Origin: Hyphomicrobiales bacterium
GTDB lineage: Bacteria; Pseudomonadota; Alphaproteobacteria; Rhizobiales; Rhizobiaceae
Length of the DNA: 64,000 nucleotides
Assembly: GCA_900471525.1 (NCBI GenBank)
Contig: UCEZ01000018.1
Location: forward strand, 89,619-153,618
Reading direction: 5' to 3'
The number at the start of each line of letters is the position of its first letter. The stretch's first letter is position 1. The position numbers were made by a program, and so were the translations under genes. The notes below the pieces were generated by a model. The model did no database searches. It was not told where the DNA came from and saw nothing but the letters and a program-made list of their open reading frames with translations. Shown piece after piece: positions 46,110 through 55,550 of this stretch.

Positions 46110-46223
46110 AGCATGGGGTAAAGCGCGGCCAAAGCAATTTTGTCAGCGAACCGCGCCTGCCTAACGAGCAGAGCCTGCCTCCGTTAAAGAAGCAGGCTCC
46201 AATCATTTCACAGAAACCGCTGT

Positions 46224-47441
46224 TTATTTGTCGCGGTTACGAGCAGCCAGCGTGCGCAGGCGCAGCGCGTTGAGCTTGATGAAGCCGGCCGCGTCCTTCT
46301 GGTCGTAGGCGCCCTGGTCGTCCTCGAAGGTCACCAGTTTGTCGGAATAGAGTGACTTGTCGCTTGTACGGCCGGTGACCATGACATTGCCCTTGTAGAG
46401 CTTCAGCGTCACTTCACCCTCGACATGCTCCTGGCTCTTGTCGATCAGCGCCTGCAGCATTTCGCGCTCCGGCGAGAACCAGAAGCCGTAATAGATTAGC
46501 TCCGCATAACGCGGCATGATGTCGTCCTTGAGGTGGGCTGCACCCCGGTCGAGCGTGATCGATTCGATGGCGCGGTGGGCGGTAAGCAGGATGGTGCCGC
46601 CGGGGGTCTCGTAGACGCCGCGCGATTTCATGCCGACGAAGCGGTTTTCGACGAGGTCGAGACGACCGATGCCGTTGTCGCGGCCGAGTGCATTGAGGGC
46701 CGTCAGGATCGAGGCCGGGCTCATTTCCTTGCCGTCGATCGAAACGGCATCACCCTTGCGGAAACCGATCTTGACGGTGGTTGCCACATCCGGCGCTTCT
46801 TCCGGCGAGATGGTGCGCATGTAGACGTAGTTTGGTGCTTCCTGTGCCGGGTCTTCAAGAACCTTGCCCTCGGAGGAGGAGTGCAACAGGTTGGCGTCGA
46901 CCGAGAACGGCGCTTCGCCCTTCTTGTCCTTGGCAACGGGAATCTGGTGCTTTTCGGCGAATTCGAGCAGGTCGGTACGGCTCTTGAACGACCAGTCGCG
47001 CCACGGGGCGATGATCTTGATGTCGGGGTTGAGCGCATAGGCCGAAAGCTCGAAGCGAACCTGGTCGTTGCCCTTGCCGGTCGCGCCATGGGCAATGGCG
47101 TCGGCACCGGTTTCGCGGGCGATGTCGATCAGGTGTTTGGAGATCAGCGGACGAGCGATCGAGGTGCCGAGCAGGTAGACGCCTTCATAGACGGCGTTGG
47201 CGCGGAACATCGGGAAAACGAAATCCTTCACGAATTCTTCACGCACATCGCGGATGTAGATATCCTTGATCCCCATCATCTCGGCCTTCTTGCGGGCCGG
47301 CTCGAGTTCTTCGCCCTGGCCGAGGTCGGCCGTGAAGGTGACGACTTCGGCACCGAGCTCGGTCTGAAGCCACTTCAGGATGATGGATGTATCGAGACCG
47401 CCGGAATAGGCGAGAACGACCTTTTTCACTTGCTTTGCCAT
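46224..47441 (-). CDS. argG: Argininosuccinate synthase
   Basis: 405 residues from the ATG at 47441 ([19 protein letters not shown]). The N-type ATP pyrophosphatase loop [15 protein letters not shown] is at residue ~11; further family blocks are [13 protein letters not shown] and [18 protein letters not shown]. Joins citrulline and aspartate with ATP to give argininosuccinate in arginine synthesis. An open frame extends 39 codons upstream, but those residues are not part of the family. It stands alone on the minus strand. Confidence 0.97.
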   Translation of the reverse strand: MAKQVKKVVLAYSGGLDTSIILKWLQTELGAEVVTFTADLGQGEELEPARKKAEMMGIKDIYIRDVREEFVKDFVFPMFRANAVYEGVYLLGTSIARPLISKHLIDIARETGADAIAHGATGKGNDQVRFELSAYALNPDIKIIAPWRDWSFKSRTDLLEFAEKHQIPVAKDKKGEAPFSVDANLLHSSSEGKVLEDPAQEAPNYVYMRTISPEEAPDVATTVKIGFRKGDAVSIDGKEMSPASILTALNALGRDNGIGRLDLVENRFVGMKSRGVYETPGGTILLTAHRAIESITLDRGAAHLKDDIMPRYAELIYYGFWFSPEREMLQALIDKSQEHVEGEVTLKLYKGNVMVTGRTSDKSLYSDKLVTFEDDQGAYDQKDAAGFIKLNALRLRTLAARNRDK

Positions 47442-47619
47442 GTTTGTCTGTCCGTCTTGTCCGAGAAGACGCGGGATCGCGCCCAAGAAAAATTCTGCGG
47501 CACTTTTAGCGAGATTGCCGAGGCGTGCAAGCCTTTCGGCCAAGGGAATCGCTTGCAACGCGCCTTTCCCCGTGCTGGGTGAACAGGGGTCGAGTGTTGG
47601 CCGGTGCTAAAACATGAAA

Positions 47620-47645
47620 GCCCGTCGCCGGGAATGGTGGCGGGC
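47620..47645 (-). terminator. Probable terminator after the Tyr/Gly-repeat protein gene
   Basis: On the minus strand GCCCGCCACC and GGCGACGGGC form an imperfect stem around ATTCCC, followed by TTTC. About 30 bp after the gene's stop. Confidence 0.45.
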
Positions 47646-47675
47646 ACTGATCAGGTCACTCTATTTCACACCCTC

Positions 47676-48107
47676 TTACCAGTCGCGATAATAGGTTCTG
47701 CGTCCATAATAAACTCTGGGGCCATAATAGCCTCGCGGACCATAGTAGGCTCTACGGCCATAATACCCGCCGTAGCCATAATATGCGCGCGGGCCATAGT
47801 AGACTCTGGGGCCATAAAAGGCTCCCGGGCCATAGTAAGCCCCCGGGCCATAATAACCCGACCCGTAGTAGGGGTCGGCAAGCATACCGCCGAAGATCAT
47901 GCCGGCCGCTAGGCCGCCGATAATCGCGCCACCATAGTTGTGTCCGTGGTGGTAATGGCGCCCGCCGTGATAATGCCGGTCACGGACGTTTATGACATCC
48001 GGATTTTTAACGGTGGTGGCCACATCGGCGGGTGGGAAAGCCTGTGCCGGTGTAATGCTTGTGAAGGCTGTGATCAGCGACACCAAAACGATTGCGAGTT
48101 TTCTCAT
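47676..48107 (-). CDS. Secreted Tyr/Gly-rich repeat protein
   Basis: 143 residues from the ATG at 48107, with a signal peptide (MRKLAIVLVSLITAFTSITP, then AQA). A His-rich stretch (RHYHGGRHYHHGHNYGG) and a glycine-zipper-like hydrophobic segment (GGAIIGGLAAGMIFGGML) follow. The C-terminal ~60 residues are imperfect repeats of YYGPRA/YYGPGA/YYGRRA. The underlying DNA is a matching short tandem repeat, so length may vary by slippage. Similar glycine-zipper/Tyr-rich cell-envelope proteins are widespread in rhizobia without known function. Surface or outer-membrane location is inference. Confidence 0.8.
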   Translation of the reverse strand: MRKLAIVLVSLITAFTSITPAQAFPPADVATTVKNPDVINVRDRHYHGGRHYHHGHNYGGAIIGGLAAGMIFGGMLADPYYGSGYYGPGAYYGPGAFYGPRVYYGPRAYYGYGGYYGRRAYYGPRGYYGPRVYYGRRTYYRDW

Positions 48108-48309
48108 CAGCGTCTCTCCTGCGTCAGCCCTTCTCCTTTCCTGTCCCTGTCCATAAGAATACCTGAAAGTGCTAAAACGTTCCAGTCTGCGAGCCGGCGG
48201 CGTAGCTCCCGGTAACAGAGGTCGGCTCCGCTTTTGCACTGGCGGTATCGCGGTGTTTTCGATACATGCTTCAGCGATTGCGCATGTTGCCATTCGAGGA
48301 ATTTGCACC

Positions 48310-48951
48310 ATGGATTTTCTGCCCAGCCTGCCGACGCTTCTCGCCTTTACCGCTGCTACGCTGCTTCTGGCTGCGACGCCGGGTCCCGACATGACGCTGT
48401 CGATCAGCCGGGCACTGTCGCAGGGCAAGGCGGCCGCCTTCTTCATTGTGGTTGGAACGAGCCTTGGCTGCGTCGTGCACACGCTTCTGGTCGCCTTCGG
48501 CATTTCCGCACTGATTACCGCCTCGCCCACGGCCTTCATGATCCTCAAGACCGGCGGTGCCGCCTATCTGTTCTGGCTGGCAGTGCAGGCAATCCGCTAT
48601 GGATCGACCCTGACGGTCAAGAAGGTCGACGACACGGGCGCGTCTGCCATGGCCAACATCTCGACCGGGCTCTGGGTCAACCTGCTCAACCCGAAGGTCA
48701 TCATCTTCTTCATGACCTTCCTGCCGCAGTTCGTCACAGCCAACGATCCGGCCGTGACGCAGAAGCTGCTGTTCCTGGGCTTCTTCTTCATCGTCGCAGC
48801 GATGCCGGTCAATGTGCTGGTCATCCTCACCGCCGATTGGCTGTCTGCCTGGCTTCAGCGCAGGAAAAGCGTCATGCGCGGCATCGACTACACGTTCGCC
48901 GGGGTCTTTTCGATCTTCGCTGTGAAAATCCTGTTTACTCACTCTCGCTAA
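48310..48951 (+). CDS. LysE/RhtB-family amino-acid exporter
   Basis: 213 residues from the ATG at 48310. Six hydrophobic segments. AATLLLAATPGPDMTLSISR contains the family's TPGPD motif, and TGLWVNLLNPKVIIFFMTFL the LNPK motif. Its stop codon overlaps the convergent DUF1287 frame by 3 bp. Divergent from the Tyr/Gly-repeat gene. Substrate unknown. Confidence 0.9.
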   Translation: MDFLPSLPTLLAFTAATLLLAATPGPDMTLSISRALSQGKAAAFFIVVGTSLGCVVHTLLVAFGISALITASPTAFMILKTGGAAYLFWLAVQAIRYGSTLTVKKVDDTGASAMANISTGLWVNLLNPKVIIFFMTFLPQFVTANDPAVTQKLLFLGFFFIVAAMPVNVLVILTADWLSAWLQRRKSVMRGIDYTFAGVFSIFAVKILFTHSR

Positions 48952-49586
48952 GCGATCTGGCCGCGATAGCGGTAGTGGCCGGTGATGGAAAAAGCGAAGA
49001 GGATGTCCTCCATCCTCGTTCCCCATCCGATATTGTGGATCAAAAGCGGTCGCGACCCGTCGTCGTTTAGCGTATCGCTGACGATGGCGATATGCGGCTT
49101 GTTGCCGGGCAGCATCTGCGTGACGACGTCGCCTGCGAGATAAGAAAGCCCGTCCGCATCGATGGGCTGCTCCGCATTCTGGCGCTTGAGAAACGTCTGC
49201 AGGTTCGGCACACGGCGGTGGTCGATATTGCTGTCGGTGGTCTTCAGGCCCCAGTTCTTCGGATAGGCGCCGAAAGCGCTGCGCATGTCGGCATGCACCA
49301 GGGCCTGGAGATCGAGGTTCAGGCCGTCCCGATAGGCCCGGACGATGACATCTGTGCAAACGCCTTTGAAGCGAGGCACGTCGCCACCCGGGAAAGCGAT
49401 CTTCGAATAGGAGGGATCGTAAACCAGTGTGACGCCGATCTGGGACCGCGCCGCCGTTACCAGCTTTTTCACTCATTCCTCAGCGGATGTCCTGTTTTCG
49501 GCGCGAGGGCGCAAGACAGGAGGCATCAGACCAGCGGCGCCGGCGCATAGTCCACCGGCGATCAGCATGCGGCGTGAAAACATCAT
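48948..49586 (-). pseudogene. DUF1287 exported protein interrupted by an in-frame opal codon
   Basis: From the ATG at 49586 (GGGGGGA just upstream) the frame reads MMFSRRMLIAGGLCAGAAGL, a Tat/Sec-like export signal. After 37 codons it meets TGA (49473-49475), immediately followed in the same frame by GTG and the complete DUF1287 domain: AARSQIGVTLVYDPSYSKIA, GGDVPRFKGVCTDVIVRAYR, HIAIVSDTLNDDG, NIGWGTRMEDILFAF. The domain alone, from the GTG at 49472, would be cytoplasmic, which is unusual for this normally exported family. TGG to TGA is the simplest explanation. Function of DUF1287 proteins is unknown; the fold has been compared with NlpC/P60-like hydrolases. Confidence 0.8.
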
Positions 49587-49650
49587 TCCCCCCAATCCCG
49601 ACGCGACATGCTTGACGGTCGATTGGAGCAAATTGACGACACCGTAGTTG

Positions 49651-50445
49651 TTAGCCGATCAGCAGTGCGTCATCGTCCAGCGTCTGGCCACGGATGCGGC
49701 GGAACATGGCGATGAGGTCTTCCACCTGCAGCGTCTTGCGGCTGTCGCCGGAGACGTCGAGCACCACTTCGCCGGCATGCAGCATGATCGTACGGTGACC
49801 GAAATCGAGCGCCTGGCGCATCGAGTGGGTGACCATCAGCGCCGTCAGCTTGCGCTCGGAGACGATCTTCTGCGTGAGGTTCATGATGAATTCGGCCATG
49901 CCAGGATCGAGCGCTGCCGTGTGCTCATCAAGCAGGAGAACTTCGGACCCCGCAAGCGTCGCCATGACCAGCGAAACCGCCTGCCGCTGGCCGCCCGAAA
50001 GCAGGTCCATGCGGTCCCTCATGCGGTTTTCAAGCCCTAGATTGAGCTCGGCGATGCGCTCGCGAAAATGTTCGCGGCGCTTGGGGCCGAGCGCCGGTGT
50101 CAGGCCGCGGCTTTCGCCGCGCCTTGCGGCAAGCGCCAGATTTTCCTCGATCGACAGGGCGCCGCAGCTGCCCGCCAGCGGATCCTGGAAGACGCGGGCG
50201 ACGAGGCCGGCACGCGCCGCCGTGCCCTTGCGGGTGACGTCCGTACTGCCGATCGTGACCTGCCCGGCCGTTGGGATGACGTCGCCGGCGAGAACGCCGA
50301 GCACGGTCGATTTGCCGGCGCCGTTGGAGCCGATGACGGTGACGAAGGTGCCTTCCTCGATGGTGAGGCTGACGCCGTTCAACGCCTGCTTCTGCAGCGG
50401 CGTTCCCTTGCCGAAGATCACCTGGATATTGTCGAGCTTGATCAT
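49651..50445 (-). CDS. ABC transporter ATPase (TrpXYZ-like importer)
   Basis: 264 residues. Walker A GSNGAGKSTVLGVLAG, signature LLSGGQRQAVSLVMA, Walker B VLLLDEHTAALDPGM with His in place of the usual Pro, then MVTHSMRQALDFG. This DEHTAALDP variant is typical of ATPases that partner ABC_sub_bind-type binding proteins. The start overlaps the permease stop (ATGA). It is the last gene of a binding protein-permease-ATPase operon. Confidence 0.9.
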   Translation of the reverse strand: MIKLDNIQVIFGKGTPLQKQALNGVSLTIEEGTFVTVIGSNGAGKSTVLGVLAGDVIPTAGQVTIGSTDVTRKGTAARAGLVARVFQDPLAGSCGALSIEENLALAARRGESRGLTPALGPKRREHFRERIAELNLGLENRMRDRMDLLSGGQRQAVSLVMATLAGSEVLLLDEHTAALDPGMAEFIMNLTQKIVSERKLTALMVTHSMRQALDFGHRTIMLHAGEVVLDVSGDSRKTLQVEDLIAMFRRIRGQTLDDDALLIG

Positions 50446-51320
50446 GCGGCACCTCCGCGGCGCAGGCGGGGAAGAACGAGGGCGACGGTGACGAGCGCCG
50501 CGGTGACCAGGTTGAGGTCGGAGGCCTGCAGCCCGAGCATATCGGTCGAGAGCGCCAGCTGGATGGCGATACGGTAGAGGATCGAGCCCAGCACACAGCC
50601 GATCAGCGCAATCAGGATGCCGCGGGCACCCAGCAGGGTTTCGCCGATGATGACGGCGGCAAGGCCGACGACGATGGTGCCGACACCCGAGGTGACATCG
50701 GCAAAGCCGTTGGTCTGGGCAAACAGTGCGCCGCCAAGGGCGACGAGCGCGTTGGACATCGCCATGCCGAGATAGATCTGGCGGCTGGTATCGACCCCTT
50801 GAGCCCTCGCCATGCGCGCATTGGCGCCGGTCGCCCGCATCGCAAGTCCGGCATCGCTTTCGAGGAAGCGCCAGACGGCGATAACCGCGAGGAGGACCAG
50901 AAGGCCGACGAACAACGGCCGCACGTAAAAGTCCCTGAGGCCGAGGCCGTAGAAAGGTGACAGCATCGTGTCGGCATTGATCAGCGCGACATTCGGCTTG
51001 CCCATGACGCGCAGGTTGACTGAAAACAGCGCGATCATCGTCAGGATCGAGGCCAGAAGATTGAGGATGCGGAAGCGGACGTTGAGAATGGCGGTGACGA
51101 TGCCGGCGGCGGCACCCGCTATCATGGCCACGCCTGATGCAATCCACGGATTGACGCCGGCAATGATCAGCACGGCGGCAACGGCAGCACCAAGCGGAAA
51201 CGAGCCGTCAACGGTGAGGTCCGGAAAATCGAGCACCCGGAAGGCTAGGAACACGCCGATGGCGACGAAGGCGTAGACGAGCCCAAGCTCCACCGCTCCC
51301 CAGAAGGCAATTTGGCTCAC
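50442..51320 (-). CDS. ABC transporter permease (branched-chain/TrpY-like)
   Basis: 292 residues from the GTG at 51320, which has AGAGGAC 8 nt upstream; a frame 40 codons longer would run through the intercistronic hairpin. About eight to nine membrane helices of the LivH/BPD_transp_2 family: LAFRVLDFPDLTVDGSFPLG, VALGGALFAQTNGFADVTSG, IIGETLLGARGILIALIGC. It forms the membrane channel of the importer. Confidence 0.88.
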   Translation of the reverse strand: MSQIAFWGAVELGLVYAFVAIGVFLAFRVLDFPDLTVDGSFPLGAAVAAVLIIAGVNPWIASGVAMIAGAAAGIVTAILNVRFRILNLLASILTMIALFSVNLRVMGKPNVALINADTMLSPFYGLGLRDFYVRPLFVGLLVLLAVIAVWRFLESDAGLAMRATGANARMARAQGVDTSRQIYLGMAMSNALVALGGALFAQTNGFADVTSGVGTIVVGLAAVIIGETLLGARGILIALIGCVLGSILYRIAIQLALSTDMLGLQASDLNLVTAALVTVALVLPRLRRGGAA

Positions 51321-51400
51321 CGCTATCGGTCCTCTTCTTAAAGTCTCCAAGCCCGTCCTGGCCGCCACGGCGGGCAATATGGGGCGGCCTATTTTACAGA

Positions 51401-51433
51401 TGAACCGCCCCCGTATGATGCGAGGGCGGTTCA
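51401..51433 (-). promoter_or_regulatory. Intercistronic hairpin between binding-protein and permease genes
   Basis: TGAACCGCCC (51401-51410) pairs perfectly with GGGCGGTTCA (51424-51433). It lies 38 bp after the binding-protein stop and 80 bp before the permease start, and no long T-run follows on the minus strand. Likely an mRNA 3' stabiliser or partial terminator that raises binding-protein output relative to the channel genes. Confidence 0.6.
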
Positions 51434-51470
51434 AAATCAATCGGATTGTGCCGTCGAAAACGCTTCGCGA

Positions 51471-52424
51471 TTATTCGATGACGCGGGTGGCGCGGCCGAG
51501 AACGCTTTCCGGGAACGTCACGCCCATCTTCGTGGCGGCACCCTTGTTGATAACCAGATCGGTGCCGGCAGCGACCTTGACGGCGATATCTCCGGGATTT
51601 TCGCCCTTCAGGACACGTACGACGATGTCGCCGGTCTGCATGCCGACGTCGTGATAGTTGAAGCCGAGAGCGGCCACGGCGCCACGCGATACGGAGTCCG
51701 TGTCGGCAGTGAACAGCGGCAGCTTGGCTTCCTCGGCAACGGCGACCGCGCCTTCGAGCGCGGAAATAATCGTATTGTCGGTCGGGATGTAGATGACATC
51801 GGCGCGGCCGACGAGGGCACGGGCAGCGCCCTGGACTTCTGCCGACTTGGTGGCGGCGGATTCGACGATCGTGAGGCCAGCCTTTTCGGCTTCCGTCTTC
51901 AGAACGGCGAGCAGCGACACGGAGTTCGCCTCGCCGGAATTGTAGAGATAGCCGATCGATTTCACGTTCGGCAGGATTTCCTTGATCAGCGCAACATGCT
52001 CGGCAACCGGTGACAGGTCGGAGAGACCGGTGACGTTGCCGCCCGGCTTGTCCATGTCCTTGATCAGCTGGGCGCCAAGCGGATCGGAAACAGCGGTAAA
52101 GACCACCGGAATGTCGCGCGTCGAGGACACGACAGCCTGCGCTGATGGTGTCGAGATCGGCACGATCACGCTTGGCGCTTCGCCGGCGAACTGGCGGGCG
52201 ATCTGCGCTGCCGTTGCCGGATTCCCCTGTGCCGATTCATAGAGGAACTTGAGGTTTTCGCCTTCCTTGTAGCCGGCGGCAGCCAGTGCTTCCTTGACGC
52301 CGTCACGCACGGCATCGAGCGCCGGATGCTCGACGATGGCCGTCACGGCAACCGTGACTTCATCCGCACGCGCGGGCAGGGAAAGCGCAACGGTGGCGGC
52401 GAGAGCAATGAGAAGCGAGCGCAT
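51471..52424 (-). CDS. ABC transporter substrate-binding protein (ABC_sub_bind/TrpX family)
   Basis: 317 residues. Signal peptide MRSLLIALAATVALSLPARA, then the two-lobed ABC_sub_bind domain: VAVTAIVEHPALDAVRDGVK, APSVIVPISTPSAQAVVSST, IPVVFTAVSDPLGAQLI, DVIYIPTDNTIISALEGAVA, the standard motif set of the family. Relatives include TrpX, which binds tryptophan/tyrosine, but the ligand in rhizobia is unassigned. First gene of the operon, with a strong downstream hairpin. Confidence 0.9.
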   Translation of the reverse strand: MRSLLIALAATVALSLPARADEVTVAVTAIVEHPALDAVRDGVKEALAAAGYKEGENLKFLYESAQGNPATAAQIARQFAGEAPSVIVPISTPSAQAVVSSTRDIPVVFTAVSDPLGAQLIKDMDKPGGNVTGLSDLSPVAEHVALIKEILPNVKSIGYLYNSGEANSVSLLAVLKTEAEKAGLTIVESAATKSAEVQGAARALVGRADVIYIPTDNTIISALEGAVAVAEEAKLPLFTADTDSVSRGAVAALGFNYHDVGMQTGDIVVRVLKGENPGDIAVKVAAGTDLVINKGAATKMGVTFPESVLGRATRVIE

Positions 52425-52517
52425 GGGTGTCCTCCAAGACTGATTTTTGGGCAGTCTTAGGAAGGCCGGAAGCTTAAATCAATCGAATTGGAGACGAGAA
52501 TTCATCAAATTTGCTGA

Positions 52518-53759
52518 TCAATCCTCGCCGTGATTGGCGATCATCATTGCTTCGAGGGCCATGCGGTCGACTTTGCGCATGCGCTCGGAGTCGGATTTCA
52601 GCTGGCCACAGGCGGCGAGAATGTCGCGACCGCGCGGCGTGCGGATCGGCGAGGCGTAGCCGGCTGCGTTGATGAAATCGGCGAATTTCTCGATCTCTTC
52701 CCACTTCGAACACTGGTAGTTCGTGCCCGGCCAAGGGTTGAAGGGGATGAGGTTGATCTTGGCCGGAATGCCCTTCAGCAGGCGCACCAGTTCCTTGGCA
52801 TCTTCCAGCGTGTCGTTGACACCTTCGAGCATCACATATTCGAAGGTGATCCGGCGGGCGTTCGACAGGCCTGGGTATTTCCGGCAGGCGTCGAGCAGTT
52901 CCTTCAGCGGATATTTCTTGTTGATCGGCACCAGCATGTCGCGCAGATCGTCCTTCACCGCATGCAGCGAGATCGCCAACATGACGCCGATTTCCTCGCC
53001 GGTGCGGAAGATTTCCGGAACGATGCCTGAGGTCGACAGCGTGACGCGGCGCTTCGACAGGGACAGGCCGTCGCCATCTGTGGCGATCAGAAGCGCGGTC
53101 TTGACGTTTTCGAAATTGTAGAGCGGCTCGCCCATGCCCATCATCACCATGTTGGTGACCTTGCGGCCTTCGTTCGGCACGATGGCGCCGGCCGGCGTGT
53201 CGCGGTCCGGGAAGTCACCCAGACGGTCGCGGGCAAGCAGCAGTTGCGAGAGGATTTCCTCGGCCGTCAGGTTGCGCACCAGCTTCTGGGTACCGGTATG
53301 ACAGAACGAACAGGTTAGCGTGCAGCCGACCTGGCTCGAAACGCAGAGCGTGCCGCGCCCTTCTTCGGGAATGTAGACGGTCTCGATCTCGACGGGGCGC
53401 CCGGCGCCACGCGGCGGAAAGCGCAACAGCCACTTGCGGGTGCCGTCGGTGGAGATCTGTTCCTCGACGATTTCGGGACGGGCGATGGTGAAATGCTGCT
53501 TCAGCATCTCGCGCATATCCTTCGACACATTGGTCATGTGGTCGAAATCGGAAACGCCGCGCACATAGAGCCAGTGCCAGAGCTGGCTAGAGCGCATCTT
53601 GACTTGCTTGACCGGTACGCCGATTTCGGCCAGCGCCTTGCCCATGTCCTCGCGCGAAAGGCCGATCAGCGTCGGCTTTTCCGCTGACATCGCCGGGCGG
53701 ACAGGCGCCTTGACCGGGCGGTCCAGATTGAGTGCTTCAGTCGCGGCCATTCTCGCCAT
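52518..53759 (-). CDS. rlmN: Dual-specificity 23S rRNA/tRNA adenine C2-methyltransferase RlmN
   Basis: About 413 residues from the ATG at 53759. ATGs at 53780 and 53750 are also in frame and none has a strong ribosome site. Radical-SAM motif C-x3-C-x2-C in [20 protein letters not shown], preceded by TLCVSSQV, plus the RlmN-specific [13 protein letters not shown] and [12 protein letters not shown]; the Cys near the C-terminus (ILAACGQL) is the methyl-transfer residue. Methylates A2503 of 23S rRNA and A37 of some tRNAs, supporting translational fidelity. Confidence 0.95.
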   Translation of the reverse strand: MARMAATEALNLDRPVKAPVRPAMSAEKPTLIGLSREDMGKALAEIGVPVKQVKMRSSQLWHWLYVRGVSDFDHMTNVSKDMREMLKQHFTIARPEIVEEQISTDGTRKWLLRFPPRGAGRPVEIETVYIPEEGRGTLCVSSQVGCTLTCSFCHTGTQKLVRNLTAEEILSQLLLARDRLGDFPDRDTPAGAIVPNEGRKVTNMVMMGMGEPLYNFENVKTALLIATDGDGLSLSKRRVTLSTSGIVPEIFRTGEEIGVMLAISLHAVKDDLRDMLVPINKKYPLKELLDACRKYPGLSNARRITFEYVMLEGVNDTLEDAKELVRLLKGIPAKINLIPFNPWPGTNYQCSKWEEIEKFADFINAAGYASPIRTPRGRDILAACGQLKSDSERMRKVDRMALEAMMIANHGED

Positions 53760-53969
53760 TTCCCATTTTGCGATACGCAAGGTCCGTTCAAGCGCTTTTG
53801 CTTGCCGCCGATGCGTAAAATGCTGAGATCAGAGTTCGTTTGCCGCGCGTCGGGATCGTTGAACGATCCGCGCAGCCATCGTTGAGCGGGCCTTTAGCAC
53901 GGTTTTCGCCTTGCGTCACCCTCCGGCGCTTCAGGGCAGATCTGCAAAAAGACGAATGCCTAAACGCCA

Positions 53970-53992
53970 AAAGGCCGGATGAACCGGCCTTT
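53970..53992 (-). terminator. Hairpin terminator after ialB
   Basis: AAAGGCCGG and CCGGCCTTT form a perfect 9-bp stem with a 5-nt loop; on the minus strand TTTTGG follows. 27 bp after the ialB stop. Confidence 0.75.
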
Positions 53993-54019
53993 CAAAATAT
54001 CGAAGAGGCGGAAACCGGC

Positions 54020-54523
54020 TTACTTGCAGGTCTCGATCTGCTTCAGCGCCGCCGAAATGCCCGAAAGCGAATAGGAATAGGCGGTCGGCGTGCCCTTGCG
54101 GGACTTGGCTGCGACCGACATCGCCTTGCCGGACTTCATCGCGGCCACGAGCGCCGGCTCTTCGGCAGCATTCTCCACCCAGGCGGAATTGCCCTTGGTG
54201 AACATGACGAAGTCCTTGGCGTCGATCGTCACCGTCACCTTGGAGTTTTCCTGCAGTGCATAGCCCATCATCGCCTGTGGCTCGTAGGAGATGTTCTGGC
54301 CGGGGCGCTGCGAGACGAGGAAGAAGATATCGCCGTGATCGACGTTGGCCGGGCTCTTTTCCTTGGGAACCGATAGCACATAGCAGACCTTGCCGGCGCC
54401 GGCCTGATAGGAATAGGCGCCCCAGGCATTGAACTGCTGAATGCGGGTCGGCGACTGCGCTGAGGCAACGCCGGCAAATGCCAGCACGAGTGCGATTGCG
54501 AGGTTAAGCTTTCTTACAAACAT
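54020..54523 (-). CDS. Invasion-associated locus B (IalB) family periplasmic protein
   Basis: 167 residues with a signal peptide (LNLAIALVLAFAGVASA) and the IalB domain: NAWGAYSYQAGAGKVCYVLS, GDIFFLVSQRPGQN, VENAAEEPALVAAMKSGKAM. Contains two Cys (VCYV and ETCK). IalB of Bartonella contributes to erythrocyte invasion; in rhizobia the family is a small periplasmic protein of unclear function. Monocistronic, ending in a hairpin. Confidence 0.9.
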   Translation of the reverse strand: MFVRKLNLAIALVLAFAGVASAQSPTRIQQFNAWGAYSYQAGAGKVCYVLSVPKEKSPANVDHGDIFFLVSQRPGQNISYEPQAMMGYALQENSKVTVTIDAKDFVMFTKGNSAWVENAAEEPALVAAMKSGKAMSVAAKSRKGTPTAYSYSLSGISAALKQIETCK

Positions 54524-54962
54524 CTTGTCCTGCCGGTTTCTTGAGCGCCCAAAGCCCGATCAGCATCAGCCGGGCAACGCTTGGTCACGATTTGATTTAT
54601 TTTGACTTAATTCAGGTTACCAAACCGTCAACATTCCCTGAATTTGCGGTCACCCGCTTTAATACGGAACACATTACGAAGCAAATCCTGCTCAAGTTTC
54701 AGGTTTGCGGATACGCGCCCGAACGATGCAAGCCTGTCTGGTCCATGGTGTGCGAAAACCCGAAGAATGGTACCGGCGGGAAAATGCTGAATTCCGCCTG
54801 CCTTGCACGCTCCGTTTGCTGAGCAACTGCCCGATCAGCCGACGCGTGCTCGGCGTTCGTTTTATGTCACAAAGATTCAGGCAAGAGTTTGACCTTTGAC
54901 AAAAGCGCTGTACCTCTTGTGAAATACTGCGGAAACCGGGCGAGGAGGCCATCAAAAGCGGA
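54524..54962. other. Divergent intergenic region ialB / ECF sigma
   Basis: About 440 bp with no convincing gene. The stretch 54585-54690 is AT-rich and should hold promoters for both directions. I see no clear GGAAC...CGTT sigma-factor autoregulation motif at correct spacing, and no RNA gene. Confidence 0.4.
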
Positions 54963-55535
54963 ATGGATGTTGACGCAAGACAGCATTTCGCCGCCCTTGC
55001 GCAGGCTGTCGCACAAAATCGTGACCAGATCGCTTTTGCAGAACTCTTCGATTTTTTCGCGCCGCGGCTCAAATCCTTTCTGATGCGCCAGAACGCTGGC
55101 GTCGCCGAGGCCGAGGAAGTTGTCCAGGAGGTGATGGTCATCCTCTGGCAGAAAGCCCATCTCTACAATCCGCAGAAATCCTCGCTCTCGACCTGGCTCT
55201 TCCGCATTGCCCGCAACCGCCGTATCGACGTGGCTCGCCGTCGGCGTACGGGTGAACTCGATGTGCATGAGCCGCTGCTTCTGCCGACAGCACCTCCGGC
55301 GCCGGATGACCTGATCGAAAATGACGATCGCGAGCAGATCGTTCGCACGGCATTGACGAAACTGCCTCCGGAGCAAATGACCCTAATCAAGATGGCGTTT
55401 TTCTTCGGTCAGTCGCATTCGGAGATTTCGGCGGCCACGGGCCTGCCGCTCGGAACGGTGAAATCACGCATCCGGCTTGCCTTCGGCAGGCTACGGACGC
55501 TGCTCGAAGAGGGTGGCGTGGACGGTGTTTGCTAG
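54963..55535 (+). CDS. ECF-type RNA polymerase sigma factor (orphan)
   Basis: 190 residues. Sigma-2 region ELFDFFAPRLKSFLMRQNAG, AEEVVQEVMVILWQKAHLYN, SLSTWLFRIARNRRIDVARR; sigma-4 region RTALTKLPPEQMTLIKMAFF, HSEISAATGLPLGTVKSRIR. It ends after DGVC with no adjacent anti-sigma gene on its strand: the next gene, a YkvA protein, is convergent 15 bp away. Most ECF factors sit beside their inhibitor (for example ChrR with an ECF11 factor), so control must be in trans. Stress regulon unknown. Confidence 0.9.
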   Translation: MDVDARQHFAALAQAVAQNRDQIAFAELFDFFAPRLKSFLMRQNAGVAEAEEVVQEVMVILWQKAHLYNPQKSSLSTWLFRIARNRRIDVARRRRTGELDVHEPLLLPTAPPAPDDLIENDDREQIVRTALTKLPPEQMTLIKMAFFFGQSHSEISAATGLPLGTVKSRIRLAFGRLRTLLEEGGVDGVC

Positions 55536-55550
55536 AGCCGTAGCGCCCAA

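Noticed and set aside
47604..47912. Plus-strand frame of Ile/Ala/Ser repeats
   Set aside because: It is the antisense reading of the YYGP repeat DNA of the secreted protein.
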